The notes below the pieces were generated by a model. The model was not told the DNA's origin and made no database searches. It worked only from the letters and a program-made list of their open reading frames with translations. The position numbers and the translations under genes are program-made. This document shows, piece by piece, positions 9,860 to 18,302 of a stretch of 64,000 nucleotides of DNA (the first letter of the stretch is position 1; every line of letters begins with the position of its first letter). The stretch is taken from positions 1-64,000 of the forward strand of contig NZ_JBITGZ010000022.1 in the NCBI RefSeq assembly GCF_044457565.1, in the 5' to 3' direction. This DNA is from Kitasatospora sp044457565 (GTDB taxonomy: Bacteria; Actinomycetota; Actinomycetes; Streptomycetales; Streptomycetaceae).

Positions 9860-11398
9860 TCAGGCGACTAGGGGCGAGCCCCCGTCGGCGGTCGGCCAGC
9901 GGTCGCCGGTGGCGGCCTGCTCGGCCACCGCGGCGAGGCGCTCGACGGCCGCGTGGGCGGCCGGGGCGGGGACGGTCAGCGGGATCCGGATGAAGTTCTC
10001 GAAGGCGCCGTCCGCACCGAAGCGGGTGCCCGCCGCGATCCGCACCCGCCCCCGTTCGCCGGCCTGGGCGAGCGCGGTGCCGGACAGGCCGTCGGTGGCG
10101 AGCCACAGGCAGAGCCCACCGGGCGGCTCGGCGAAGCGCCAGCCGGGCAGCTGCTCGCGCAGCGCCGCCGAGAGGGCGCCCGCGCTGGCCCGCAGGCGTT
10201 CGAGCTGGTGGGTGCGGACCTCCTCCAGCCGCTCGCCGATCAGGACGGCCGCGATCAGCTGGTCCAGCACGGGCGTGCCCACGTCGCTGTACACCCGGTC
10301 GGTGGCCAGTCGGCGTACCAGCGCGGGCGTCGCGCGGACCCACCCGATCCGCAGGCCGCCCCAGAGCAGCTTGCTGGCCGAACCGACGGTGACCACCTGG
10401 GCGCCCCGGTCCAGGGCGGCCATCGGCCGCGGGAAGGCTGCCGGGGCCGCCGGCGTGGGCGCGCCGGCGGCCCGCTCCAGGCCCCAGCCGAGTTCGGCGG
10501 TGGTCTCGTCGGCCAGCACGATGGTGCCCGAGGCCCGGGCGGCGGCGAGCAGCTCGCGGCGCTGCTCCTCCTCGATCAGCGCCCCGGTGGGGTTGTGGAA
10601 GTCCGGCATGACGTACGCGAGCTTGGGGGCGGCACCGCGCAGGACGCGCTGCCACTCGGGCAGGTCCCAGCTCGGCATCAGCTCGGGGCCGCCGGGCCAG
10701 GCGTGCGGGACGGGCACCAGCCGGGCGCCGGAGCGGCGCAGCGCCTGGAGGGTGTGGGGGTAGCTCGGTCCCTCGACGGCGACCCGGTCGCCGGGCCCGA
10801 CCAGTGCCCGGTGCAGCAGGTGCAGCGCGCCCATCGCGCCCGTGGTGATCAGGATCTGGTCCGGGGTGGTCGGCAGGCCGCGCTGGGTGAAGCGCCGGGC
10901 GACGGCCTCGCGCAGGACGGGGACGCCGGTCGGGTAGCAGCCGTGTCCGGCGGCGTACGCGGGCAGCTGCTCGACGGCCCGGGCGGCCGCCTCGCCGAGG
11001 TAGGGCTGCGGCGCGGGGAGGGCGGCGACCCCGAGGTCCAGGGTGTGGCCCTGCTCGTCGGGCGGTACGGGGTGCAGGGCGTCGCCGGGCGGCGGGGCGC
11101 CTTCGGGCAGGGTGGTCCAGCTGCCGGCGCCCCGGCGGCTGCGCAGGTAGCCGTCGGCGCGCAGGGCCTCGTACGCCGTGGCCACGGTGGTGCGGCTCAG
11201 GGCGAGGGCGGCGGCCAGCTCGCGTTCGGCGGGCAGCCGGGCGCCGACCGGCAGCCGGCCCTCGGAGACCAGGGTGCGGACCTGGTCGGCGAGCCGGCGG
11301 TAGGTGGGCCGGCGGCCGGTCGGCTGGGGGAGCCTCGCGGCGGTGTCGAGCAGACGCGCGAGGGCGGGGGGAGTGACGGTGCTGTGCCATTCGGTCAC
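9860..11398 (-). CDS. MocR-type GntR/aminotransferase fusion regulator
   Basis: 512 residues, GTG start. Residues about 30-100 are a GntR winged helix (VGARLPAERELAAAL, SRTTVATAYEAL, DGYLRSRRGAGS). The rest is a fold-type-I aminotransferase domain with the PLP lysine in SASKLLWGGLRIGW and the DFHNPTG segment. MocR proteins bind a PLP-linked ligand and act as activators or repressors, often of a divergent gene. Here the divergent neighbour is a YczE-type membrane protein, a pairing known across actinobacteria and firmicutes. The ligand cannot be named. Confidence 0.92.
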   Translation of the reverse strand: MTEWHSTVTPPALARLLDTAARLPQPTGRRPTYRRLADQVRTLVSEGRLPVGARLPAERELAAALALSRTTVATAYEALRADGYLRSRRGAGSWTTLPEGAPPPGDALHPVPPDEQGHTLDLGVAALPAPQPYLGEAAARAVEQLPAYAAGHGCYPTGVPVLREAVARRFTQRGLPTTPDQILITTGAMGALHLLHRALVGPGDRVAVEGPSYPHTLQALRRSGARLVPVPHAWPGGPELMPSWDLPEWQRVLRGAAPKLAYVMPDFHNPTGALIEEEQRRELLAAARASGTIVLADETTAELGWGLERAAGAPTPAAPAAFPRPMAALDRGAQVVTVGSASKLLWGGLRIGWVRATPALVRRLATDRVYSDVGTPVLDQLIAAVLIGERLEEVRTHQLERLRASAGALSAALREQLPGWRFAEPPGGLCLWLATDGLSGTALAQAGERGRVRIAAGTRFGADGAFENFIRIPLTVPAPAAHAAVERLAAVAEQAATGDRWPTADGGSPLVA

Positions 11399-11527
11399 GA
11401 CGAACAGTCCACCTGGTTCGGATTGGACCTGGAACAGGCCCGGTTGGCCCCTTCATCATGGCAGCGCGGCCGTCGAGTCCGCCACCGCCCGCCAAGGAGG
11501 GGCGGTGCAGCACACCGAGGAGAGTCG
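11399..11527. promoter_or_regulatory. Divergent promoter/operator region, MocR-YczE
   Basis: 128 bp between two divergent starts. It contains GTCCA...TGGAC in inverted orientation (about 11406-11427) and a repeated CCTGGTTCGG / CCTGGAACAGG word, the kind of two half-site layout MocR proteins use. This is inferred from position; no promoter hexamers stand out. Confidence 0.45.
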
Positions 11528-12277
11528 ATGGCCACCGCCGCCACGCCCGCCACCAACCGGACATCCGCCACCACCGGCACATCCACCACCGGCACATCCG
11601 TCACCGACACCGCACCCGCCGCCGAAGCCCCGGCCGCCGCGCCCGGGCGGCGCTCCCTGGCGGTCCGCCTGGTCGGCGACACCCACGCGCTCGGCCGCCG
11701 ACTGCCGCAGCTGCTGGTCGGCCTCTTCCTCTACGGGTCGAGCATGGCGCTGATGCTGCGGGCCTCGCTCGGCGCCAACTCCTGGGACGTGTTCCACCAG
11801 GGCCTGGTCCGTCACCTCGGGCTGAGCCTCGGCAGCTGGGTCACCATCACCGGCGCCGCGGTGCTGCTGCTCTGGATCCCGCTGCGCCAGCGCCCGGGCA
11901 TCGGCACCGTCGGCAACGTGCTGGTGCTCGGCGTCGCGATGGACCTCACCCTCGGCGCGGTCTCGGCCCCGCACGCGCTCGCGGCCCGGGTCGCCCTGCT
12001 CGTCACCGGAATCGTCCTCAACGGCCTGGCCACCGGCCTCTACATCGGCGCCCGGCTCGGCCCCGGCCCGCGCGACGGTCTGATGACCGGCCTGCACCGG
12101 CGTACCGGCCGCTCGCTGCGGCTGATCCGGACCGGCATCGAGCTCACCGTGCTCGCGATCGGCATCCTGCTGGGCGGCACCTTCGGGGTCGGCACGGTGG
12201 CATACGCGCTGGCCATCGGCCCGCTGGCACAGTTCTTCCTGCGCTGGTGCACCGTGCCGGAAGCCGCCCGGAAGTGA
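11528..12277 (+). CDS. YczE/YyaS/YitT-like integral membrane protein
   Basis: 249 residues from ATG 11528. A 55-residue Thr/Ala-rich cytoplasmic N-terminus precedes five to six hydrophobic segments. The GANSWDVFHQGL and GLATGLYIGARLGPGPRDGLM motifs are characteristic of the YczE family. In Bacillus YczE influences lipopeptide synthesis, but the molecular activity is unknown; transport is plausible. It is divergent from and probably controlled by the MocR regulator. Confidence 0.88.
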   Translation: MATAATPATNRTSATTGTSTTGTSVTDTAPAAEAPAAAPGRRSLAVRLVGDTHALGRRLPQLLVGLFLYGSSMALMLRASLGANSWDVFHQGLVRHLGLSLGSWVTITGAAVLLLWIPLRQRPGIGTVGNVLVLGVAMDLTLGAVSAPHALAARVALLVTGIVLNGLATGLYIGARLGPGPRDGLMTGLHRRTGRSLRLIRTGIELTVLAIGILLGGTFGVGTVAYALAIGPLAQFFLRWCTVPEAARK

Positions 12278-12343
12278 TGAACTTCGGCGCCCGGGGTTGT
12301 CACTCGTCGCGCGGCGGGGCCGGAACCTCGTAAGGTCGTCTCC

Positions 12344-14089
12344 GTGTTGGACGAGATGCGGATACGAGATCTTGGTGTCATCGATGACGCCGTGGTCGAA
12401 CTGGCACCGGGGTTCACGGCCGTGACCGGCGAGACCGGCGCCGGCAAGACCATGGTGGTGACCAGCCTCGGCCTGCTGCTCGGCGGCCGGGCCGATCCGG
12501 GCCTGGTGCGCTCGGGTGCCGGCCGGGCGGTGGTCGAGGGCCGTCTGGAACTCCCCGCCGGCTCCCCGGCCGCCGCCCGGGCCCTGGAGGCCGGCGCCGA
12601 GCTGGACGAGGGCGCGCTGCTGATCAGCCGTACGGTCTCCGCCGAGGGGCGCTCCCGGGCGTTCGTCGGCGGCCGGGCCGTGCCGGTCGGGCTGCTCGCG
12701 GAGCTGGGCGAGGACCTGATCGCCGTGCACGGCCAGACCGACCAGCAGCGGCTGCTGCGCCCCTCCCGCCAGCGCGGTGCGCTGGACCGGTACGCGGGCG
12801 AGGCCGTCGCCGGCCCGCTGGCCCGCTACCGGGAGGTCTACCGCAGGCTGCGCGAGGTCTCGGCGACGCTGGAGGAGCTGACCACCCGGGCCCGCGAGCG
12901 CGCCCAGGAGGCCGATCTGCTGCGCTTCGGCCTGGACGAGATCGCCGCCGCCGAGCCGGTCGCCGGGGAGGACACCGACCTGGGCGCCGAAGCCGAGCGC
13001 CTGGGCCACGCCGACGCCCTCTCCTCCGCCGCCACCCTGGCTCACGCCGCGCTGGCCGGCGACCCGGCCGAGCCCGACTCGCTGGACGCGGGCACCCTGA
13101 TCGCCCAGGCCCGCCGGGCCCTGGACGGGGTGCGCCACCACGACGAGCGGCTCGCCGCCCTGGCCGACCGCCTCAACGAGGTCGGGTACCTGCTCGCCGA
13201 CGTCGCCGGCGACCTGGCCGGCTACGCGGACGACCTGGACGCCGACCCCGTCCGCCTGGCGGCGGTCGAGGAGCGCCGCTCCGTCCTCGCCCACCTGCTG
13301 CGCAAGTACGGCGGCGCGGACAACTCGCTGGCCGAGGTGCTCTCCTGGGCCGAGGCCGGCGCCGCGCGGCTCGCCGAGCTGGACGGCGACGACGACCGGA
13401 TCGACGAGCTCGGCGCCCAGGAGACCGAGCTGCGCGCCGAGTTGGCCGAGCTGGCCGCCGAGGTCTCGGCGGCCAGGCACGCGGCGGCCGGCCGCTTCGC
13501 CGAGGCCGTCTCCGCGGAGCTCGCCGAACTGGCCATGCCGCACGCCCGGGTGAGCTTCGAGATCAGCCGGGTCGACGATCTGGCGGGCATCGAGCTCGAC
13601 GGCCGTACCGTCGCGTACGGTGCGCACGGAGTGGACGAGGTCGAGGTGCTGCTCGCCCCGCACCCGGGCGCGGCGCCGCGTCCGATCGCCAAGGGCGCCT
13701 CCGGTGGCGAGCTCTCGCGGGTGATGCTCGCGGTGGAGGTCGTCTTCGCCGGTGCGGACCCGGTGCCCACGTACCTCTTCGACGAGGTCGACGCGGGCGT
13801 CGGCGGCAAGGCGGCGGTGGAGATCGGCCGCCGGCTGGCGAAGCTGGCCGAGTCCGCGCAGGTCGTGGTCGTCACCCACCTCCCGCAGGTCGCGGCGTTC
13901 GCCGACCGGCACCTGGTGGTGGAGAAGACCAACGACGGCACCGTCACCCGCAGCGGCGTCAAGGTGCTGAACGACGAGGAGCGGGTCCGGGAGCTGTCTC
14001 GGATGCTGGCCGGCCTGGAGGACTCCGAGCTCGGCCGCGCACACGCCGAGGAGCTGCTGGCCGCCGCCAGGGCGCCGCGCGGGCGGTAG
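12344..14089 (+). CDS. recN: DNA repair protein RecN
   Basis: 581 residues. The GTG start is preceded by TAAGG. It has an SMC-like ATPase with Walker A GETGAGKT near residue 30, a central coiled-coil of about 300 residues, the signature GASGGELSRVM, and Walker B YLFDEVDAGVGG. RecN acts in recombinational repair of double-strand breaks, tethering DNA ends. Full-length and intact. A GC hairpin 12 bases after the stop ends the unit. Confidence 0.97.
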   Translation: MLDEMRIRDLGVIDDAVVELAPGFTAVTGETGAGKTMVVTSLGLLLGGRADPGLVRSGAGRAVVEGRLELPAGSPAAARALEAGAELDEGALLISRTVSAEGRSRAFVGGRAVPVGLLAELGEDLIAVHGQTDQQRLLRPSRQRGALDRYAGEAVAGPLARYREVYRRLREVSATLEELTTRARERAQEADLLRFGLDEIAAAEPVAGEDTDLGAEAERLGHADALSSAATLAHAALAGDPAEPDSLDAGTLIAQARRALDGVRHHDERLAALADRLNEVGYLLADVAGDLAGYADDLDADPVRLAAVEERRSVLAHLLRKYGGADNSLAEVLSWAEAGAARLAELDGDDDRIDELGAQETELRAELAELAAEVSAARHAAAGRFAEAVSAELAELAMPHARVSFEISRVDDLAGIELDGRTVAYGAHGVDEVEVLLAPHPGAAPRPIAKGASGGELSRVMLAVEVVFAGADPVPTYLFDEVDAGVGGKAAVEIGRRLAKLAESAQVVVVTHLPQVAAFADRHLVVEKTNDGTVTRSGVKVLNDEERVRELSRMLAGLEDSELGRAHAEELLAAARAPRGR

Positions 14090-14100
14090 TCTTCCGACCC

Positions 14101-14134
14101 GTCCCGGGCGCCGTCCGCGGACCGCGCCCGGGAC
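14101..14134 (+). terminator. recN terminator hairpin
   Basis: Perfect 11-bp arms GTCCCGGGCGC / GCGCCCGGGAC around a 12-base loop, just after the recN stop. There is no T-run, as is usual for high-GC actinobacteria. Confidence 0.65.
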
Positions 14135-14395
14135 GGACCCCGACCCGGCCGCGCAGTGCCGAACTCATGCCCGGGGAGGGGGAACGACGCGCCCCGCCGT
14201 GGTGCCGACTGTCCAAGAGGGCCGCCGACCTGGCATCGTGGCGGCTGGACACTGGCTACCCCATTCCCGAGTGCCGCCCACGGGCCACCCGCCCTCCCTG
14301 CCCGTCAGCGGGCCGGGGCACCTCCCAGCCGCCACCGCGGGGGAGCGGGAACCCGCAGGCGGCGTGAGTTCCTGATCGAGTCGGAGCGAGACGAC
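14135..14395. other. Gene-free stretch upstream of glycosyltransferase
   Basis: About 260 bp with no convincing gene. The reading frame of the glycosyltransferase stays open to the left, but the translated sequence there is Arg/Pro/Gly-rich noise without conserved features. It probably carries the promoter; no clear hexamers seen. Confidence 0.5.
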
Positions 14396-15562
14396 GTGGA
14401 CCATTCCGCCGCCCGGGCCACCGTGGCCGCCCCCGAACCGGGGCAGCTGCACGTGGTACTCGTCCTGGCCGCCAGCACCGGCGGCATCGGCGCGCATGTG
14501 CGGTCCCTGGCACAGGGCCTGGTCGCACACGGAGTGACCGTGACGGTCTGCGCGCCCGCGGGGACGGACGCGCTGTTCGGCTTCTCCCGTTCGGGCGCCA
14601 GATTCCACCTGGTCGACATCACCCCCACCGCGGGCGCCCGCAGCGACGCGGCCGCGATCGGCGAGCTGCGCCGCGCGTTCACCGGTGCGGACGTGGTGCA
14701 CGCCCACGGCCTGCGCGCCGGGCTGCTGTCCGACCTGGCGCTGCGTACGGCCGGCCGCTTCCCGGGCCTTCGGCCGCAGACCCCGCTGGTGGTCACCTCG
14801 CACCAGGCGATGCTGGCCACCGGCATGGAGCGCCGGCTCCAGCGGCTGATGGAGCGCCGGGTCGCGCGCGCCGCCGACCTGGTGCTGGGCGCGTCCTCCG
14901 ATCTGGTCGCCCGTGCCAGGGAGCTCGGCGCCACCGACGCCAGGCTCGGCCCGGTCGCCGCTCCGCCGATGCCGCCCGGCGAGCTGGACCGCCCCGCCGC
15001 CCGTGCCGCCCTGCTCGGGGACGGGCCGGACCGGCCGCTGCTGCTGGCCGTCGGGCGGCTGGTCCGGCAGAAGGCCTTCGGGCTGCTGCTGGACGCCTCC
15101 CGGGAGCTGGCCGGCGTCCGGCCGCAGCCGCTGGTGCTGATCGCCGGCGAGGGCCCGGAGGCCGGCCCGCTGCGTGAGCGGATCGCCGCCGAGCGGCTGC
15201 CGGCCGAGCTGCTGGGATTCCGTACCGACGTATCCGACCTGCTCACGGCGGCCGACGTGGTGGTGGTCAGCAGCCGCTGGGAGGCGCGCTCGCTGGTGGT
15301 GCAGGAGGCGATGCGGGCCGGCGTCCCGGTGGTGGCCACGGCCGTCGGCGGGATTCCCGAGCTGGTAGGCGACGCCGCGGTGCTCGTCCCGTCCGGTGAC
15401 GCGGCGGCGCTGGGCACGGCCGTACGCGAGCTGCTGGCCGACCCGCGGCGGTGCGAGCAGCTCGCCGAGGCCGGCCGCCAGCAGAGCGAGACCTGGCCGG
15501 ACGAGGCCGCGACCGTGGCCCAGGTGCTGAGCACCTACGACGAGCTGGTCCAGCGGGCCTGA
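14396..15562 (+). CDS. GT4-family glycosyltransferase
   Basis: 388 residues using GTG 14396, chosen because CGGAGCGAG lies just upstream and because the GT-B fold begins here. The N-terminal half carries LAASTGGIGAHVRSLAQGL (acceptor-domain glycine-rich loop), the C-terminal half LAVGRLVRQKAFGLLL, GEGPEAGPL and SRWEARSLVVQEAMRAGVPV with the conserved nucleotide-sugar ExxxxxxxE-type element. This is typical of cytoplasmic GT4 enzymes that act on lipid or small-molecule acceptors. Donor and acceptor are unknown. Conserved near recN and pyrG in Streptomyces. Confidence 0.9.
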   Translation: MDHSAARATVAAPEPGQLHVVLVLAASTGGIGAHVRSLAQGLVAHGVTVTVCAPAGTDALFGFSRSGARFHLVDITPTAGARSDAAAIGELRRAFTGADVVHAHGLRAGLLSDLALRTAGRFPGLRPQTPLVVTSHQAMLATGMERRLQRLMERRVARAADLVLGASSDLVARARELGATDARLGPVAAPPMPPGELDRPAARAALLGDGPDRPLLLAVGRLVRQKAFGLLLDASRELAGVRPQPLVLIAGEGPEAGPLRERIAAERLPAELLGFRTDVSDLLTAADVVVVSSRWEARSLVVQEAMRAGVPVVATAVGGIPELVGDAAVLVPSGDAAALGTAVRELLADPRRCEQLAEAGRQQSETWPDEAATVAQVLSTYDELVQRA

Positions 15563-15586
15563 CCGCCGGGGGTGTCCCCGGCGGTC
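15561..15586. terminator. Convergent terminator hairpin
   Basis: Perfect 11-bp arms GACCGCCGGGG / CCCCGGCGGTC with a GTGT loop start inside the glycosyltransferase stop codon and sit 14 bases from the end of the convergent GH15 gene. Confidence 0.75.
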
Positions 15587-15599
15587 GCGGCGCGGCCCG

Positions 15600-17618
15600 T
15601 CAGACCGTGGCCTGCTCGCTGCGGTCGGCTGCGCCGCGCCCGTCCGGCTGGGCGGAGAGGTAGGCGCCGCCGCACGCGGTGAGCCGCAGCGCGGTGTCGA
15701 TCAGCGGCACGTGGCTGAAGGCCTGCGGGAAGTTCCCGACCTGGCGCTTGAGCCGCGGATCCCACTCCTCCGCGAGCAGCCCGATGTCGTTGCGCAGCGC
15801 CAGCAGCTTCTCGAACAGCTCCCGGGCCTCGCTGACCCGGCCGATCATCGCCAGGTCGTCGGCGAGCCAGAACGAGCAGGCCAGGAACGCGCCCTCGTGC
15901 CCGGAGAGCCCGTCGACGTTGTTGCCCTGGTCGTCGTGCGTCGGGTAGCGCAGGACGAAGCCGTCCTCGGTGGAGAGCTCGCGCTGGATCGCCTCGATGG
16001 TGCCGATCACCCGCTTGTCGTCCGGCGGCAGGAAGCCGACCTGGGGGATCAGCAGCAGCGAGGCGTCCAGCTCGCGGCCGCCGTAGTACTGGGTGAAGGT
16101 GTTGCGCTCGCTGTCGTAGCCCCGCTCGCAGACGTCCCGGTGGATGGTGTCGCGCAGCTCGCGCCAGCGCTCCAGCTCGCCGTCGGCGGGGGCGTCCTCC
16201 GGCATCTGTTCCAGCAGCTTGATGGTGCGGTCCACGGCGACCCAGGCCATCACCTTGGAGTGCACGAAGTGCCGCCGGGGGCCGCGCACCTCCCAGATGC
16301 CCTCGTCGGGCTCCATCCAGTGCTCCTCCAGGTAGCTGATCAGCTTCAGCTGGAGGTGGTGCGCGTGGTCGTTGCGGGTGAGGCCGGTCATGTGGGCCAG
16401 GTGCAGCGCCTCGACGACCTCGCCGTAGACGTCCAGCTGGAGCTGGCCGGCGGCGCCGTTGCCGACCCGGACGGGCAGTGAGCCCTCGTACCCGGGCAGC
16501 CAGTCCAGCGAGGACTCGGTGAGCTCGCGCTCGCCCGCGATGCCGTACATGATCTGCAGGTTCTCGGGGTCGCCGGCCACCGCGCGCAGCAGCCACTCGC
16601 GCCAGGCGCGGGCTTCGTCCCGGTAGCCGGTGCGCAGCAGCGAGGAGAGGGTGATGGCGGCGTCGCGCAGCCAGGTGTAGCGGTAGTCCCAGTTGCGCTC
16701 GCCGCCGATGTCCTCGGGCAGCGAGGTGGTGGGGGCGGCGACGATGCCGCCGGTGGGGGCGTAGGTGAGCGCCTTGAGGGTGATCAGCGAGCGGATCACG
16801 GCCTCGCGGTAGGGGCCCTGGTAGGTGCACTGGCCGGCCCAGTCGCGCCAGAAGTCCTCGGTGGCGTCGAGCATCGCCTCGGCGTCGGGGGTGCTGGGCG
16901 GCTCCAGGTGGGAGGCCTGCCAGGTGAGCGCGAAGGCGATCCGCTCACCGGCGCGGACGGTGAAGTCGGCGTACGTGGTGAGGTTGCGGCCGTACGTCTC
17001 GGACTCGCCGTCCAGCCAGACGGAGTCGGGCCCGGCCACGGCGACCGTGCGGTGGCCGCCGTCGGGCTGCTCGACGCGGTGCACCCAGGGCACCACCCGG
17101 CCGTAGCTGAAGCGCATCCGCAGCGCGGAGCGCATCCGGACCTGGCCGGTCAGGCCCTCGACGATCCGGATGATCTGCGGGACGGCGTCGCGGCCGGCCA
17201 GCGGGCGCGGCGGCATGAAGTCGATCACCCGGACGCTGCCGCCCTTGGTGTCCCACTCCTGCTCCAGGATCAGCGAGTCGCCCCGGTAGCTCCTGCGGTC
17301 GGCCGGGACGGCGGGGGCGGAGGCGGTCGGCGGCGGCACACGAAGATCACCCGTATCGGTGAACGGGCCACGAGGGGCGGGCGCCGCGGGCGCGGCGGGG
17401 GTCGGCGCGGGGGCCTCGGAGGGTGCGGGGGAGCCTGGGGTCGCCTCGGCGGGGCCGATCCGCCAGAACCCGTGTTCATCGGTGCCCAGCAGGCCGGCGA
17501 AGACGGCCGGGGAGTCGAATCTGGGCAGGCACAGCCAGTCGACCGCTCCGTCCCTGCTGACCAGGGCGGCGGTCTGCATGTCCCCGATGAGTGCGTAGTC
17601 CTCGATACGGCCGGCCAC
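15600..17618 (-). CDS. Glycoside hydrolase family 15 (glucoamylase/trehalase-like)
   Basis: 672 residues from GTG 17618, chosen because CTGGAG precedes it and the family N-terminus AGRIEDYALIGDMQTAALVS begins here. The (alpha/alpha)6 barrel motifs are present: DYRYTWLRDAAITL, LDVYGEVVEAL, and DEGIWEVRG with a candidate catalytic glutamate. About residues 75-130 form an Ala/Pro-rich disordered insert unlike the family core. There is no signal peptide, so it is cytoplasmic. Actinobacterial homologues hydrolyse trehalose or maltooligosaccharides. The divergent neighbour is pyrG. Confidence 0.93.
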   Translation of the reverse strand: MAGRIEDYALIGDMQTAALVSRDGAVDWLCLPRFDSPAVFAGLLGTDEHGFWRIGPAEATPGSPAPSEAPAPTPAAPAAPAPRGPFTDTGDLRVPPPTASAPAVPADRRSYRGDSLILEQEWDTKGGSVRVIDFMPPRPLAGRDAVPQIIRIVEGLTGQVRMRSALRMRFSYGRVVPWVHRVEQPDGGHRTVAVAGPDSVWLDGESETYGRNLTTYADFTVRAGERIAFALTWQASHLEPPSTPDAEAMLDATEDFWRDWAGQCTYQGPYREAVIRSLITLKALTYAPTGGIVAAPTTSLPEDIGGERNWDYRYTWLRDAAITLSSLLRTGYRDEARAWREWLLRAVAGDPENLQIMYGIAGERELTESSLDWLPGYEGSLPVRVGNGAAGQLQLDVYGEVVEALHLAHMTGLTRNDHAHHLQLKLISYLEEHWMEPDEGIWEVRGPRRHFVHSKVMAWVAVDRTIKLLEQMPEDAPADGELERWRELRDTIHRDVCERGYDSERNTFTQYYGGRELDASLLLIPQVGFLPPDDKRVIGTIEAIQRELSTEDGFVLRYPTHDDQGNNVDGLSGHEGAFLACSFWLADDLAMIGRVSEARELFEKLLALRNDIGLLAEEWDPRLKRQVGNFPQAFSHVPLIDTALRLTACGGAYLSAQPDGRGAADRSEQATV

Positions 17619-18302
17619 GTGGATCTCCAGTTCGCAATGTGGGCACGACGATCGACGACGGCTTCGAGCGAGCGGGCACTGCGCGCCGGGGCCGTCCACC
17701 CCGGGCCCCTTCCTCCGGACCGCCGGGGTGGGGCGGGGCCGGCCGGGTGTCCGCGCGGGGCTGTGATGGGCCCCGGGAGAGGGTGGGGGAGGTACAAGGG
17801 GTGACGGGGAGGTCCGGTCGCGCATCCGGGACCGAGAGGCGTCGTGACCCTCCCTCGCCCTCCGCGTGCTCTGCTGTCGGCGATGCGTCCGTGCAGCTTA
17901 CGTCGGACGAATGGGGCGAAGCACGCGGAGGCAGGCCCGTCCGGTGGCATATTCCGGGTGAAATGCCCCGTGATCGGCGGATGCCCCTCCAGGATGGTCC
18001 GGACGGAGGGGATGCCGCTAGTCCATCCGGGCCGGTACGACTGGCCCGTCCGAGCACGTGCGCCACACCTGCCCCAGCAGCCCCGGGTGTGGCCCGGAAC
18101 GCACGCCGGTCGGCGCACTGATACCCTGGTATCCCGTGGACTGGTGGGATCAAACGCCCCGGCCAGCCGACCGACGACCCCGCAGCAGCCTCTCCGGGCC
18201 CTGCGGAAGAGCACGCTCACAGAGCATCCGCTCCCCGTCGGCAGGCGAGCCGAAGGCCCTCCACCCGAGCCTCTTCGACACGCGACCCACGGGAGCCCCC
18301 TC
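17619..18302. promoter_or_regulatory. Long divergent intergenic region GH15-pyrG
   Basis: 684 bp without a convincing gene; frames that stay open give Arg/Pro-rich noise. It holds a perfect 14-bp palindrome GATACCCTGGTATC at 18120-18133, 170 bp before the pyrG start, and a ribosome binding site GGGAG at 18291. It must contain promoters for both neighbours. Confidence 0.6.
18120..18133. promoter_or_regulatory. 14-bp perfect palindrome, candidate operator
   Basis: GATACC-CT-GGTATC is AT-richer than the surroundings and suits a dimeric repressor or an extended promoter element. No factor can be assigned. Confidence 0.4.
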
